From Lunularia cruciata (lineage: Eukaryota; Streptophyta; Marchantiopsida; Lunulariales; Lunulariaceae), in the NCBI GenBank assembly GCA_948567375.1, contig OX419762.1:21964608-22028607 (forward strand): DNA of 64,000 bases. The letters are read 5' to 3'. This document shows positions 31,961 to 42,559 of the stretch, piece by piece (position 1 is the first letter of the stretch; every line of letters starts with the position of its first letter). A program made the translations under genes and the position numbers. Under the pieces are notes generated by a model. The model was not told the origin of the DNA. It saw nothing but the letters and a program-made list of their open reading frames with translations, and did not search any database.

Positions 31961-34632
31961 GATAGCATCCATAGATGTGGTTGAGAGAAAGTATGAGAAG
32001 GGAGAGTGCTCAAACTCCAAGTGTCTTAATTTGGAGCTTTTGGCACAAGAGAAGAAGAGAGCTCGTTTTGCAGAGGATGTTCACTCTTCTCAAGGATTTA
32101 GTCCAAGCAAGGATACTCCTATGTCTACTAGGAGCACTCACACCTCAACACCATCAACAACAAAGACTCCAAGGAAGAAGTTGAGGATGGAGGATTTCTT
32201 GATTTCAAAGCAACAGTGGAACTACAATGTGTTGGAGGATGTTGGTAGCCACAAGACTAACATCACAGTGGAGCAATTGATTGCTTTGAACCCTACCTTG
32301 AGAAAAGAGCTTAGAGGTGGTTTGAGTTCTACAAGGAGCAAGAGGAAGAAGAAGGCAAAGTCCTAGTATCAATGGGGGTGGTGGATGCCAAGCCTGCACC
32401 ATGGGAGGCTTGTGAATATGCCTCCAAGGTTGATGTGAGAGTGAATGGTCACAACATCAAGGATGCATTTGTTGATGGAGGATCAACAATAAATGCCATG
32501 TCTGAAAGGTTGATGAAGAAATTGGGTATGATACCCTCAAGACCTTCAACATTTGTGGTGAGCATGGCAAACAAGCAACAAGTTTGACTAGTAGGGGTGA
32601 TGGATAAGGTGGTAGTTTCAATTATGGGAGTTCTAAATCTCATGACTTTCCAAGTCTTGAAAGATTCAAGCTATGACTTACTTCTTGGGAGGCCATGGTT
32701 GAGAGCAGCACGCACAACTGATCGATGGCATAAAGGGTACTTGAGGATTGGGCCATCAAACCATAGAGTCACAGTTCTTGTGACTAACACTACCAACACT
32801 TCACATTTAGATACACCATCTTTTGATTATTGAGAATCAGATTTTGAAGAAGGAGCTTCATGTGTGGACACAAGTATAGAAGAGGAGACTTCCACGGAGA
32901 AGGATGAATTTGAATCTGATTTAGATGTGTATCCTTTGTGTGCTATGGATTTTGCACCTAAGCCAAAGGTTTTGAAATGCCCAGATAAATCACCATTGAC
33001 ACTTGAGGAGGTAGAGAGAAGGTTAGATACCCTCAAGTATGGACCAAATGTTACCAAGGAGGAGAAGGTGAGATTTGAGGAGATTTTTTGCAAGTTCATC
33101 CATGTTTTTGCTTTCAGTTACAAGGATTTGAAGGAAGTCACCTTGGAGGAGTACAAGATAGAGGTGGAGTCACATGCAAGACCAATCTGCCAAAAGCAAC
33201 GACGCATTAGCCCACCAATATCTTTGGTTGTGAAGGAGGAGATTGATAAGCTTAGGGAGGCTGGATTTATCTTTGAGGTGGAGAATTCAGAACGGGTGTC
33301 TCCATTTGTAATTGTGAAGAAAAAGAATGGCAAGCTTTGGGTATGTGTGGATTACAAGAAGCTCAATGCTATTACCAAGAAGGACTACTACCCATTTCCA
33401 TTCATTGATGAGATCTTGGAGGAGGTTGCAGGTCATGAGAGGTACAATTTTGGAGATAGTTATAGTGGATATAACCAAATCAAGATTGCACCAGAGCATC
33501 AACAACTCACCACGTTCACCATACCTTGGAGAACTTACACTTTCAAGGTCATATCTTTTGGGGTTTGCAATGCTCCAGCCACATTCCAACAGTTCATGCA
33601 CAAGGTATTTGAACCTTTCATTGGGAAATTTGTGAGAGACTTCATTGATGACTTTTCTATCTATGGGAGCAAGGAGGAGCACTTTGAGTACCTTATCAAG
33701 GTCTTGCAATGCTTGGATGAAGCAAATGCATCACTCAACCCAAAGAAGTGCATTTTTGGATGTGAAGAAGGTCTACTTGTGGGGCACATCATCTCCAAGG
33801 ATGGAATAGCAGTTGATCATGAGAAGGTGAGGAAAATCTCAGACCTTCCATTCCCTTCAAGCTTGACAAATTTACGTCAATTCTTGGGGATGGTTGGGTA
33901 CTACAGAAGGTTCATCTTCTCATTTTCCAACAAAGCTTATGCATTGACCATCTACATGAAGAAGGGTGTAGATTACATGGTGATTTTGAGGGACAAGGAG
34001 GCTCTCAAAACTTTTGAAGAGCTCAAGCAATCCCTTGTTGTAGCTCCAATTCTTGCTAAACCTGATTGGAGTAAGCCTTTCATCCTCTACAGCTTCTAAT
34101 GTGCTTCTAATGTAGCTATTAGATGCACTCTTAGTCAATTAGACCAAGATGGGCATGATCATCCAATAGCTTATGCTAGTAGGTAGATGGTTTCAGCAAA
34201 AAAGAACTACTTTGTCACGGAGAGAGAAGGGTTGGCAGTGATCTTTGGTCTCAAGAAGCTTAGACACTACTTGATTGGAAGGATAGCTACCATTGTCACG
34301 GATCACAAGGCTTTGAAGTACATCTTCAAAGCCTAATGTTGAAGGAAGACTATCAAGGTCGATGATACTCTTGTTTGAGTATGACTACACCATTGAGGAT
34401 AGGCTAGGAAAGAAACTTGCAAATGCTGATTTGTTATCTAGAGCCTATGATCATGATGGAGATGAGCCAGTGGATGATTCCTTCCTAGATGAGGAGCTCA
34501 TGACAATCTCAATCACTCAAGAGGTTCCAATGGAGTACAAGGAGATTGTGGATTTTGTGACAAGAGGTAACTATCTAGAAGGGATGCATGCTAGGGAGAG
34601 GAAGGCCCTTGCAGCAAGATCTAGACCTTTCA
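31961..34632 (+). pseudogene. Pol of element 1: protease, RT, RNase H
   Basis: Protease: DAFVDGGSTINAMSE near 32,464-32,510, where the family active site D-S/T-G appears as D-G-G, then LLLGRPWL near 32,680-32,700. RT: WVCVDYKKLNAI, YPFPFIDEILEEVAG, YSGYNQIKIAPE, GVCNAPATFQQFMH and FIDDF at the catalytic position (about 33,640-33,655), all in the open frame 32,864-34,099. RNase H starts at 34,075, where the TDAS motif is replaced by SF and a stop through a local rearrangement (CTTCTAATG duplicated). It ends in LANADLLSRAYD near 34,430. Pol is cut at RSRP, just before the integrase, by the coiled-coil unit. A stop at 32,586 (Arg to TGA) and others make it inactive. Confidence 0.88.
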
Positions 34633-35239
34633 TGTGGTACCCACAATTTTGTTTTTCTCCAAAATTTGGAAGAAGAAGTGTATAGAGAAGTCGAATTGTG
34701 CCTGTATGGACGAAGAAGGCAAAGAAAAGTGTCCTCGGATGAACCTCGAGGTAACATGGCTTTGGGTCATAAGGTGAGGTACTCGGAATTGCCTTGTTAG
34801 CATACAACCCAAAGTAAGGAGTCTTTGTATTGGGGGTGCTCAACCCGAGGTGAGGATAGTGTAACAACTTTCCTTCGGGGTGAGACATTCAAGAAGGGAC
34901 TGTTCAAAATCGATGGTCATACGCATGAAGGACACTTGACAATGACAGGAGCATGCAAGAGGTGTGATTTCTTGGTAGAAACTCACATTGAAGACAACAA
35001 AGAAGGCACATCTCTATAAAAATTGGGCTAAAGATGAAGCAATGACAAGCAGTTTCCCATCGCCGTTAAGAAGTCATCTTGCGGGAGATCATGGGAAGGG
35101 AAGTAGAGTCAAAGACGCACTGGTGTGTCAAGAGGAAATCAAGAGAATTAATCCAAGAATCAGTAGGAAGAATAGTCCCCAGCCTAGAGTGGAAGAGAGA
35201 AAGATGGGAGGAGGGAAGAAGAATTCTGAATTTGTAGTG

Positions 35240-35940
35240 AGAAATCATGCAATTTGGAGGTTAGATGTGATTGCAAGAATTGAAGTCTTGAGCAAGCTTT
35301 GGATCATATTCTTGGCATGGAACTGGAATGTTAGCTTTTGAGGGTTCATGATTGAGATCATCGAGAGTAAGTGTCTTGATGGCCTTGAGGAAGAAGTGAA
35401 GAGAGGTAATCCGGCTCGTTGGATAGAGTCGGATTGGAGGTTAGTACTCGGAAGAGAAGTAGGCGCGGAGCATGGTGCCATGTTCTTGGAGAAGGGGGAA
35501 GTAGCCAAAGAAACCCAAGAAGTGAGAGATGCCTTTTCTTTCAAGAGCACAAAGAATGGTTACAAAGTAGAGAGCTAGAAGGTTCTTGTCAAGAGAGGGA
35601 TCATGAGTGCTCTAATGGCAATCTTGAAGCCGAAGAGAACGACTTATGTGATGAAGCACCAAACGGTGTTCTTCCATAAGATTTTTGCAGGAGAGCAAAT
35701 TAACTGGGCAAAGTGTCTTCATGGGAGGACAAGATAGATCGTGTGGAATTTGCGGGATAAGTTGCCTCCACATTACATTGTGCCGTTTGCAGCCCATTTC
35801 TATTTGGGGCTGAACTTGCTCAATGTGGTGGAGCGCAATAAGATGGTGTCACATTTCCATCCCAACTTAAGAAGAGATGTTGACGCGGAGGAGCAACAAT
35901 ACATTCTTTGGATCAAGAGCAATGATGAGTACTATGCGTA
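35240..35940 (+). pseudogene. N-terminal globular part of the coiled-coil unit protein (copy 1)
   Basis: Frames at 35,348-35,578 and 35,741-35,941 give GNPARWIESDWRLVLGREVG, then KNGYKVE, then, after one stop, TVFFHKIFAGEQINWAKCL and LRDKLPPHYIVPFAAHF, YLGLNLLNVVERNKMV. It is rich in aromatic and helical residues, unlike the rest of the protein. Copy 2 matches the first block. Length from the first block to the coiled coil is about 300 residues. I do not recognise the fold; a capsid-like or structural role is possible but unproven. Confidence 0.55.
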
Positions 35941-37611
35941 GACGGGGAAGAGTGTGTAGTTGGAAGTGAGTACTCCAAGTCAAAGAAGAGGAGTTGACAA
36001 GGAGAAGAAGAAGAAGTCAAGAAAGCAAGACCTCGGAAGGCTAGAAGGGTAAACATGAGGAAAGGAATGGTGGTAATTGCATTGTCAGAGGAAGAATTGA
36101 AAGGCGAAGCCGAGTGCAAGTCCAAAGACTCAAAGAGAGAAGAAGAACTTGAGTTCACACTATAGAGTAGAGACACAAGTAGTGATAGCGACAATGGAGG
36201 GGAGATGACATCAATACCCAAGATAGCGATGGAGGAGAGAAGTAACTCAAAACTGGAAGACGAAGTGCCAGAGCAAGAGGAGAAGAGAGTTACCATTCAA
36301 AGAGGAGTTCATTCCAGACAAAAGGTGAAGTGGGGAGCGGGGCCAAGTAAGGTAAGAGAAGAGGAGGATGGAAGTTTGGGGAGCAAAGAATCCATTCCTA
36401 TAAGGCGACTACGGCTTAGAAGGCGAGTGTCGAGTGAGGAAGAGGTGAAGAAGGAGATCACTCCACAAGTCGAGGTAACTCTGAGTGGAGGAGTAGAGTA
36501 CCTGTAGGAGGTTGTGTGCACGTTGTTAGTGAAGTTAGAGCACAAGAAGAAGGAGATGCAATCAAAGTATCCAGAGGTGAAGACTGTGCTGCAGGTGTTA
36601 GCAAGATTAGAAGAAGAGAACTCAGATTTAAAGAAGAGTATAATCCAAGGTGAGGAGGAAAGGGAAGTACAACGAGTAGATGCAGTAGTACAGAATCAAG
36701 TGATTGAGAACTTGAGGAGAGAAGCAAGGAATAAGGAGGAACTAATAGAGCAGAATGTCATAGCAAGGGAAAGACAAGTAGTTGAGTATGAAATCTTGAA
36801 GCAATAGTTTGCTAATTTGAGATTAGAAATTATCCATGCTATGGCAAGAGTAGCAGAGAAAGAGCAAGAGCTTGATAGGGTGATGGAGAGTGTAGAGGAG
36901 AAGAAGCAGCTATGGCAACGAGAGTTGACAGTGAGATATAGAGAGGAAGAAAGGTTGAGAGAGTTACTTCGCAATCAGGAGGAAAAGATTGTGTAGAAAG
37001 AGAAGGAGAAGGAAGCTATGAAAGCCAAGTTCAAAGCGGAATTGGCAATGTACAAAGAAGATAAGCTTGTAGATTGAGAACGGGAGAGGAAAATGAGATT
37101 GGAGCCATTGAAGGAGATCGTGATCAAGATGAATGTGATACTAAGTACAAAGGCCAGCGTGCGCATTGAAGAAACGAGACTGCACGAGTTGAAGTTGTTG
37201 GTACAGGAGACCAAGAGGAGAAATGCAAAGGAAAAAGACTTGAATGCCTTACTCATTAGTCTAAGAACTTGTGTAGATAGAAATATATTGGAGGTAGAAA
37301 ATAATATCACAATCAGATTAGACTTAGTAAAATTAGAGATAGATAAATTGCGGAAGGATATCAAAGCAAAACCCGAAGTAGATAACATAGGAGTTTAGAT
37401 GTCTTTGGAGTTACTATTAGAGACATTAGAGAAGAGTGGGTCAGGAGATAAGGAGTTAGAAAGATTACCCACTAGTGGAATTTCAGATCAGGAAAGAGAA
37501 TTGTTAGAATTGGTAGAGGAATTAGGAGTTGTGAAACCCAAGGATAGAGTAGTATTAAGTGAAGTTACTTTGGGTTTGGGTTTGAAAGTTGAGCTTTCAA
37601 ACCCGAAGTAG
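35941..37611 (+). pseudogene. Linker, coiled coil and C-terminal block of the unit protein (copy 1)
   Basis: An acidic/basic linker (36,205-36,507, with VTIQRGVHSRQKVKW) leads to a long coiled coil (36,514-37,080, with ARLEEENSDLKKSI and ENLRREARNKEELIEQN). Next comes the conserved block EETRLHELKLLVQET, LNALLISLRTCVDRN and IRLDLVKLEIDKL (37,165-37,360). After one stop, an acidic tail ends at 37,611. Stops at 36,506, 36,805, 36,995 and 37,076 break it, several readable as Gln or Trp codons changed to stops. Frame is otherwise largely kept, so this copy decayed mainly by point changes. Confidence 0.6.
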
Positions 37612-37744
37612 ACATCGGATTGGGTTAGTAATAGATTTGAGATTTGAAGAGGCAGATATGAAGAGGTGCATTGTCATTTTGGATCTGTAGGTTAAAAGAG
37701 TTGTTAGGAAACAATATTTTTGTTAGAACTATTGTTTGCTTTAC

Positions 37745-37752
37745 TATTTAAG
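37745..37752 (+). promoter_or_regulatory. TATA-like box conserved in the 3.8-kb unit (copy 1)
   Basis: TATTTAAG in the context TTTACTATTTAAGAGTGG, 675 bp before the unit's end. Its counterpart in copy 2 is at 10,584-10,591. It could mark an outward promoter, as in an LTR. Confidence 0.4.
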
Positions 37753-38420
37753 AGTGGCATTCGTAGTCTTATGTTGTTTAGTGGTCATAATTTTTGAGAA
37801 TAGATAAAGCAAAGTGCTATGAAGTAGTGCTTGTTGCTTGAGCTTGATTTTGAGTATCAATTTTGTGATTGTGTTTGTGAGTGTGTGGAGAAATTTGAAG
37901 TGCAAATCAGTGTGTTTGTTGGATGTTGGATTCCGCAGCCTTGATCTTCAATCTGTGTGTTTGATCCTGAGTGAAGTGCAATTGAAGCAATGCCTTGACA
38001 AATTTGAGAGGAATTGTAGTGTTGGTAGTATTCTGCATTTGTGAGTGCATCGTAGTGTTGATGTGAAGCAGTTTTGATCAAGGAAGTTGTGCCTTCAGTG
38101 GAGGGGTAGAACACAATTCTGAGGTGAAGTCATTTTGCAGTGAAGTGCCATTTTGGGAGAGCTTGAATCATCACAATCAAGATTGTTTGGAAAATATTGA
38201 AGAAGTTGTGATTAAAAAGGGTTAATTCATGACAAGACTATGAATCAGTGCTTGTTACTCTCCTTTGGGTGTGGTTTCTACCTGAGACATTAAAGAAAAA
38301 ACCAAGAAGAAGTGAAATTGTTACTTTGCTTTGTATTTGGACATTTTTAACTCATATCTCTGCAGGAACAAACTTTACTTACCTGATTCCCACAAAAGTG
38401 ATATTTGCCGGGTTGTCACA

Positions 38421-39595
38421 TTACATAATGGTGGAGGATATTATTTTTCACCAAGGAGCAGATGGTCTACTTCGAAGAGCAGTGGGTAAGGAAGAGTCTA
38501 TCCTACTTATAAAGGAGTTTCATGAAGGTTTAGTGCGTGGAGGACACTTTGCAAGAAAGATGATTGCTTTCAAGATTCTAGATGTAGGTTACCATTGGAG
38601 AGGGATTTTCAAGGATTGTCTTGATTATTGCAAAACTTGTCATGTTTGTCAAGCTTTTGCTAGAAAGTCTACATCCACTCCACCACTTAGATCAATTCCA
38701 TTGCTAGGACCTTTTGAGAAGTGGAGAATCAATTTTGTAGGTCCTCTCAATAGAACCCCAAAGGACAATTGGTACATTGTAGTAGTTATTGATAACCTTA
38801 CCAAGTGGGTTGAGGCTAGACCATTGAGGGACAAGAATGAAGATGAAGTTGGTAGATTTCTTTATGAATGCATTATCACTAGATTTGGATGCCCTTTGGA
38901 GTTGGTTTCTGGTAGAGGAGGAGAGTTTACAGGAAGCATCACTACAACCATGCTACGACATTTCTCTATCACACATATAGTAACTACATCCTCTAAGCCA
39001 AATTCCAATGGCTTGGCAGAGAGAACCAATCATACCTTGTGCATGATGTTGGCCAAAGATACAGAAATGGAGGGGGCTAAACATCATTGGGACAAGAGGA
39101 TTCATGCGGTTTTGTGGGAGTATAGGACAACCATGAAAAACTTCTACTGGATATTCTCCATTGCAATCGGTATGTGGAATTGAGTCTAACTTACCTATTC
39201 ACTTTGATCTTCCTACCTTCCAAAGCATTCAAAGGAGATTGAAGAAAGCACAAGGAGGTGATGCAAAGAAGTCAAGGAAGGAACAACTCATGTAGTTGGA
39301 AGAGGCAAGAGCAGTTGCTATGGTTCAAGTGGAGCAAGCCCAAAGGAAACAAAATGAGAGCTATGACAAGAGGCAAGGCAAGAAGAAGGTGGAGCCTTCC
39401 AAAGAAGGTGATTGGGTAATGTTGTTTGATTTGATTCGATTCAAGAGAGTGCAAAAGAAGTTTTTGCCTAAATACTTTGGACCTTTCATAGTGGAGAAGG
39501 TGTGGGGCAATTACACCTATGATCTCAAGGAGTTGGGAGGAAGACACTTTGATAGGATTAACCATGATAAGTTGAAGATATATCATAGAAGGTAG
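38421..39595 (+). pseudogene. Pol of element 1: integrase
   Basis: Resumes after the insert as MVEDIIFHQGADGLL. The HHCC zinc domain is FHEGLVRGGHFARK, then CKTCHVCQ. The core has first Asp in WRINFVGPL changed to Asn (element 2 has GIDFVG), second Asp in ELVSGRGGEF changed to Gly (element 2 has SDRGGEF), and Glu in GLAERTNHTL. Two of the three catalytic acids are thus lost here. The frame is open to 39,180; a frameshift follows, then a C-terminal segment (39,296-39,595) with DLIRFKRVQKKFLPKYFGPF, a GPY/F-like module. No chromodomain. Confidence 0.88.
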
Positions 39596-39643
39596 AGAGA
39601 CCTTCACTTTGACGACAAAGTGAAAACTTAGTCCAGGGGTAAA

Positions 39644-40334
39644 TGTAACACCCATTTGTGCAGATGTGTGGTATTGTGATATTTAGCTTGGTATTACAAG
39701 TACTTGAGAGATATTATTTATATAGAGATAAAGGATGGTTCTATATTAGTCATGATTAGCTAAAGTTAGTCATAGCTAAGATAGAAGAGACCTTAATTTA
39801 GAGGAAGTGGAAAAGATGAGCACCACTATTTTGGATTCTAGTGTGTTGACTTGGTATTATTCCTAGGTGTTTGGCTTTGAAGAAAGAATTGAGAACTCTT
39901 GGGCCCGCAAGCCTTTTTGTTTTGGATTCTTCTATAGTCCAAGGATAGCCCATGTGAAGGAATCCTTGACTTAGTGGTTGGGTCAAGATAAGATCACATG
40001 CTAGTGGAATATACCCATGTGAATGGATATTCCTTTCTACTTTTTGACTTTACTTGACTTTTAGTCTAGTAACTTGAGTTACTATGGTAACTATTAACTT
40101 TGGTACGTCACTATTTCACAAGTATATAAACAAGGGGTGAGGAGGTACTCATCATCCTTTCATTTGCAACTGTCTCTATCTCATTGAGTTCTCTAGTGAA
40201 TAATGTCTTGAGTCTTGGAGTGCTAGCCTTGGAGGAGTATGATGGAGTTGGGGTTTCTTGCCTTCTTAGTCTATGGTGCACTACCATAATAGCCATCAAA
40301 GGTTCATCTTGAGTGAGGGATAGGCCGGCTCATA
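39644..40334 (+). repeat. 3' LTR of element 1
   Basis: Starts TGTAACACCC directly after a purine-rich tract (CCAGGGGTAAA, 39,633-39,643) and ends GGCCGGCTCATA; the other copies end CTCACA. It is followed by GTCC and then X's LTR. Confidence 0.9.
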
Positions 40335-40338
40335 GTCC

Positions 40339-40636
40339 ACCATAGCTAAGAACTCGAAGGGTCAACATCAGAGAAGTGAGCTCTCTAGAGCTACACTTCA
40401 AAAGTATACCCTTGGACTCAAGGTAGGTCTGGAACCTTAATGGTCTCACTGACGTCACACTTGATGGTGCAAATAGTGCAAAGTGATGGTGGGCCCCACC
40501 GTGAAGTCAATACCCCAAACACAAAATTTGACCATCGGCAAGTAGTCTATGGGAAACTATTGAAATACCTCTAACTACTATCAATGCAACTCGAGTGTCT
40601 GAGCAATCTAGATGCGACACTACAAATGGCGTGACA
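40339..40636 (-). repeat. 3' LTR of X, proximal part
   Basis: Continues the LTR after element 1 and its 4-bp duplication (GTCC, 40,335-40,338). It aligns with 57,379-57,676 through CCATAGCYAAGAACTCGAAG, GTCAACATCAGAGAAGTGAG, GGTGGGCCCCACC and TAGATGCGACACTACAAATG. On the minus strand it starts TGTCACGCCATTTG. Confidence 0.8.
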
Positions 40637-40647
40637 ACTATCGTGCG

Positions 40648-40745
40648 TATACACATTGCTACACAACATACATTGCTATCAACATCATACACTATAGAAG
40701 CACAACCCACACAAAAGTCATACATAGATTGTAAAGTACCACAAT
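40648..40745. repeat. 100-bp segment duplicated on both sides of X's 3' LTR (inner copy)
   Basis: The inner copy, next to the proximal LTR part inside X. It occupies the place of X's 3' untranslated region. Similarity to 22,834-22,934 stops at both LTR borders. The following 400 bp, up to the integrase C-terminus, show no motif. Confidence 0.7.
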
Positions 40746-41170
40746 CACCTCCTAGTTGGCAGTTAGGTTCCTCTAACTCCAGATAGCCATATAATCCAAG
40801 TATATGGTATACCCTATGATGGGCAAAGATCATAAGACCAGGTGCTATGGAGCCCCATCGTTAGTTGCCTGTCTGCAATCTATACCATATAAAGAAGGAA
40901 CTTGCTATAGTTCAAGTACATCTAGGACATAACCACTGTCCTTGAGGAACCACAGTGAGGTGAGGAGTCATACATGCCATATGCCCATCCTCTTGAACAT
41001 CTATCACACACTAACATAGTAGTAGCTCTACCAGAAGAGCCATATAACATACATTTCAAGAATGCATGTACAAGTGCCAAGCTTGGGTCCATAATACCAT
41101 TAGTGTTTGGGAGGTGGCATGGCACACAATTGCACACATGATCCTTCCAAAAAACACCATCACGTCCTTC

Positions 41171-42110
41171 CTACAAAAGGACTCCAGATGGCAAAACCTC
41201 ACGCACTCTCAAGATAGTATGGCTTGTCAAAACATCAAGTGTCATTGGTGCTTTATGTTGTAGATATACATAGTCAACTGGATGAAATTGACAGACCAAT
41301 GGTCTATAACCTCCTCCTTGAATAGAAGCATAATGTAAGGTATCCTTATGCTGAGAAATTGCCAAGTTCTTAAAGGCCATTGGCATCACTCTCCGAAAGA
41401 TCTTTGCCCATTGAGAACATGCGCTCACCCATATATCTAGATCATCCAAGTCCAAGACTACAATAACATCTTGACAGATGGCTACAAGTAAATCTGGATC
41501 TTGTCCATAGAGTAGGAAGTAAGGAGAGAAGGATACTAAGGAGGCTTGCCGGCTGAACCGGTAGCCCATGGCCAACCAAGGTAATTGGAGATCCCAATCT
41601 CCCAAGTGGCCTCTCTACAAACCATAATTTTGCAATCCTCTCTCACCGTTTGAACCACTCTCTCTACTAAGCCATCTACCTTAGGGTGATCTCAAGATGT
41701 GGTACGATGATCAATCAAAGCCTTGTCACACAAGACCTAAAACTCCTCCAAGAACTGTGTACCCTGATCAATCAAATCCTCAGTTGGTGCACTCAAATGA
41801 CTAAGAACTTGATCTAGGAACAAGTAAGCTGTCCCTTCACTAGACTTGTCAAGAAGTGCCACCAACTAAATCCACTTGGAGAAGTGCTTCACCATCACCA
41901 AAACATACCAATGATGTCTCACAATCAATGGTAAAGGTCTGGCAAAGTCCAAACTCCAGCGGTAACCCAATCCCATGATAGGTAATGGGTGTAATTGTGG
42001 CGTAGGAGCATTGAATGATGCTCTAACCTTGTCACAAACCACACATTTGGCAACAAACTGATGCACCTCGGTCTGCATATGTGCCACCAATAATGACTCT
42101 AGAGTAAGCT
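41171..42110 (-). pseudogene. Integrase of X
   Basis: Minus-strand text from 42,100 leftwards gives the second half of the zinc-binding region (FVAKCVVCDKVRA, the CxxC pair), then the core with first Asp in WSLDFARPLPL, second Asp in IDQGTQFLEEF and Glu in GLVERVVQTVRED, so all three catalytic positions are readable. The C-terminal region follows (SPYFLLYGQDPDLL, then GGGYRPLVCQFHPVDYVYLQ). Frames change several times and stops replace Trp and Gln codons (FSKWI then a stop; PTTS then a stop). Integrase joins the cDNA to host DNA. It is the last pol domain before the 3' LTR, as expected for Ty3. No chromodomain was recognised after it. Confidence 0.8.
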
Positions 42111-42559
42111 ATATGTATGCTTTACTCCAAAGTGTCCTAGCTCTTCATGAGCATGACGGACCAACTGTGGTCTCTAAGATGGAAGTGGTACTACTTGCAC
42201 TCTCCCATCCTCCCATACATGCAAAAGGTGTCTACCCTCCAATCTGAACTGTTTGGCTTGCTGAAGAACATGGTCTCTCTCCTTGGCCCCAATTGTGCCA
42301 CCCACAACACCAGTGCAAAGATAGTCTATCACTAAGACATCATCATGAATGTCTTGTTGAACTGTACCAATATCTTCACTCTCAAGATCTTTGAGCTCAA
42401 TAACTCCTCCTGTATGGGCTGAGAGAGATACAACCAAAGTCTCAGAAAATATACAAAGAAAGGCAGATGCTACCAACCTGGCACCATCTCCTCATCTGTC
42501 TCACCATGCCAACGTGCTCTGGTCTGATCCTGCTGGTTGGGACATGGGTTTTTACTCAA

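Larger units (their letters stand above)
34633..38420 (+). mobile_element. 3.8-kb coiled-coil-encoding mobile unit, copy 1
   Basis: Inserted in element 1 between RNase H and integrase. Element 2 shows the empty site (GACCTTACACAATGG, 50,486-50,500). Here the left flank is TTTCA (34,628-34,632) and the right flank TTACA (38,421-38,425), a 5-bp duplication with one mismatch. The unit starts TGTGGTACCCAC and ends GGGTTGTCACA, as does copy 2 at 9,925-13,746, which lies in the opposite direction. I see no terminal direct repeats, RT, integrase or transposase. The first 600 bp and last 800 bp are non-coding, and the middle codes for a broken coiled-coil protein. Confidence 0.82.
23085..40334 (+). 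mobile_element. Element 1: Athila/Tat-like Ty3 retrotransposon, interrupted twice
   Basis: Bounded by 691-bp LTRs at 23,085-23,775 and 39,644-40,334, with 4-bp flanks ATCC/GTCC in X's 3' LTR. Element 2 at 44,597-52,399 is a second member of the same family, and comparing the two reveals the inserts in element 1: a chromovirus at 24,815-30,449 and the 3.8-kb coiled-coil unit at 34,633-38,420. Without them element 1 is about 7.8 kb, like element 2. Internal order is primer site, leader, an extra zinc-knuckle ORF, gag, protease, RT, RNase H, integrase. RT-before-integrase order, a tRNA-Asp-like primer site and absence of a chromodomain point to the Athila/Tat group. Multiple stops; not autonomous. 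Confidence 0.9.

Noticed and set aside
32827-33709. Minus-strand open frames of 90-140 codons in the RT regions of elements 1 and 2
   Set aside because: They lie opposite conserved RT code and repeat in both elements for that reason alone.
37702-38420. Possible 3' LTR of copy 1 starting TGTTAGGAAACAAT
   Set aside because: No matching block at the 5' end of the unit, which starts TGTGGTACCC, and copy 2 confirms that start with a perfect TSD.
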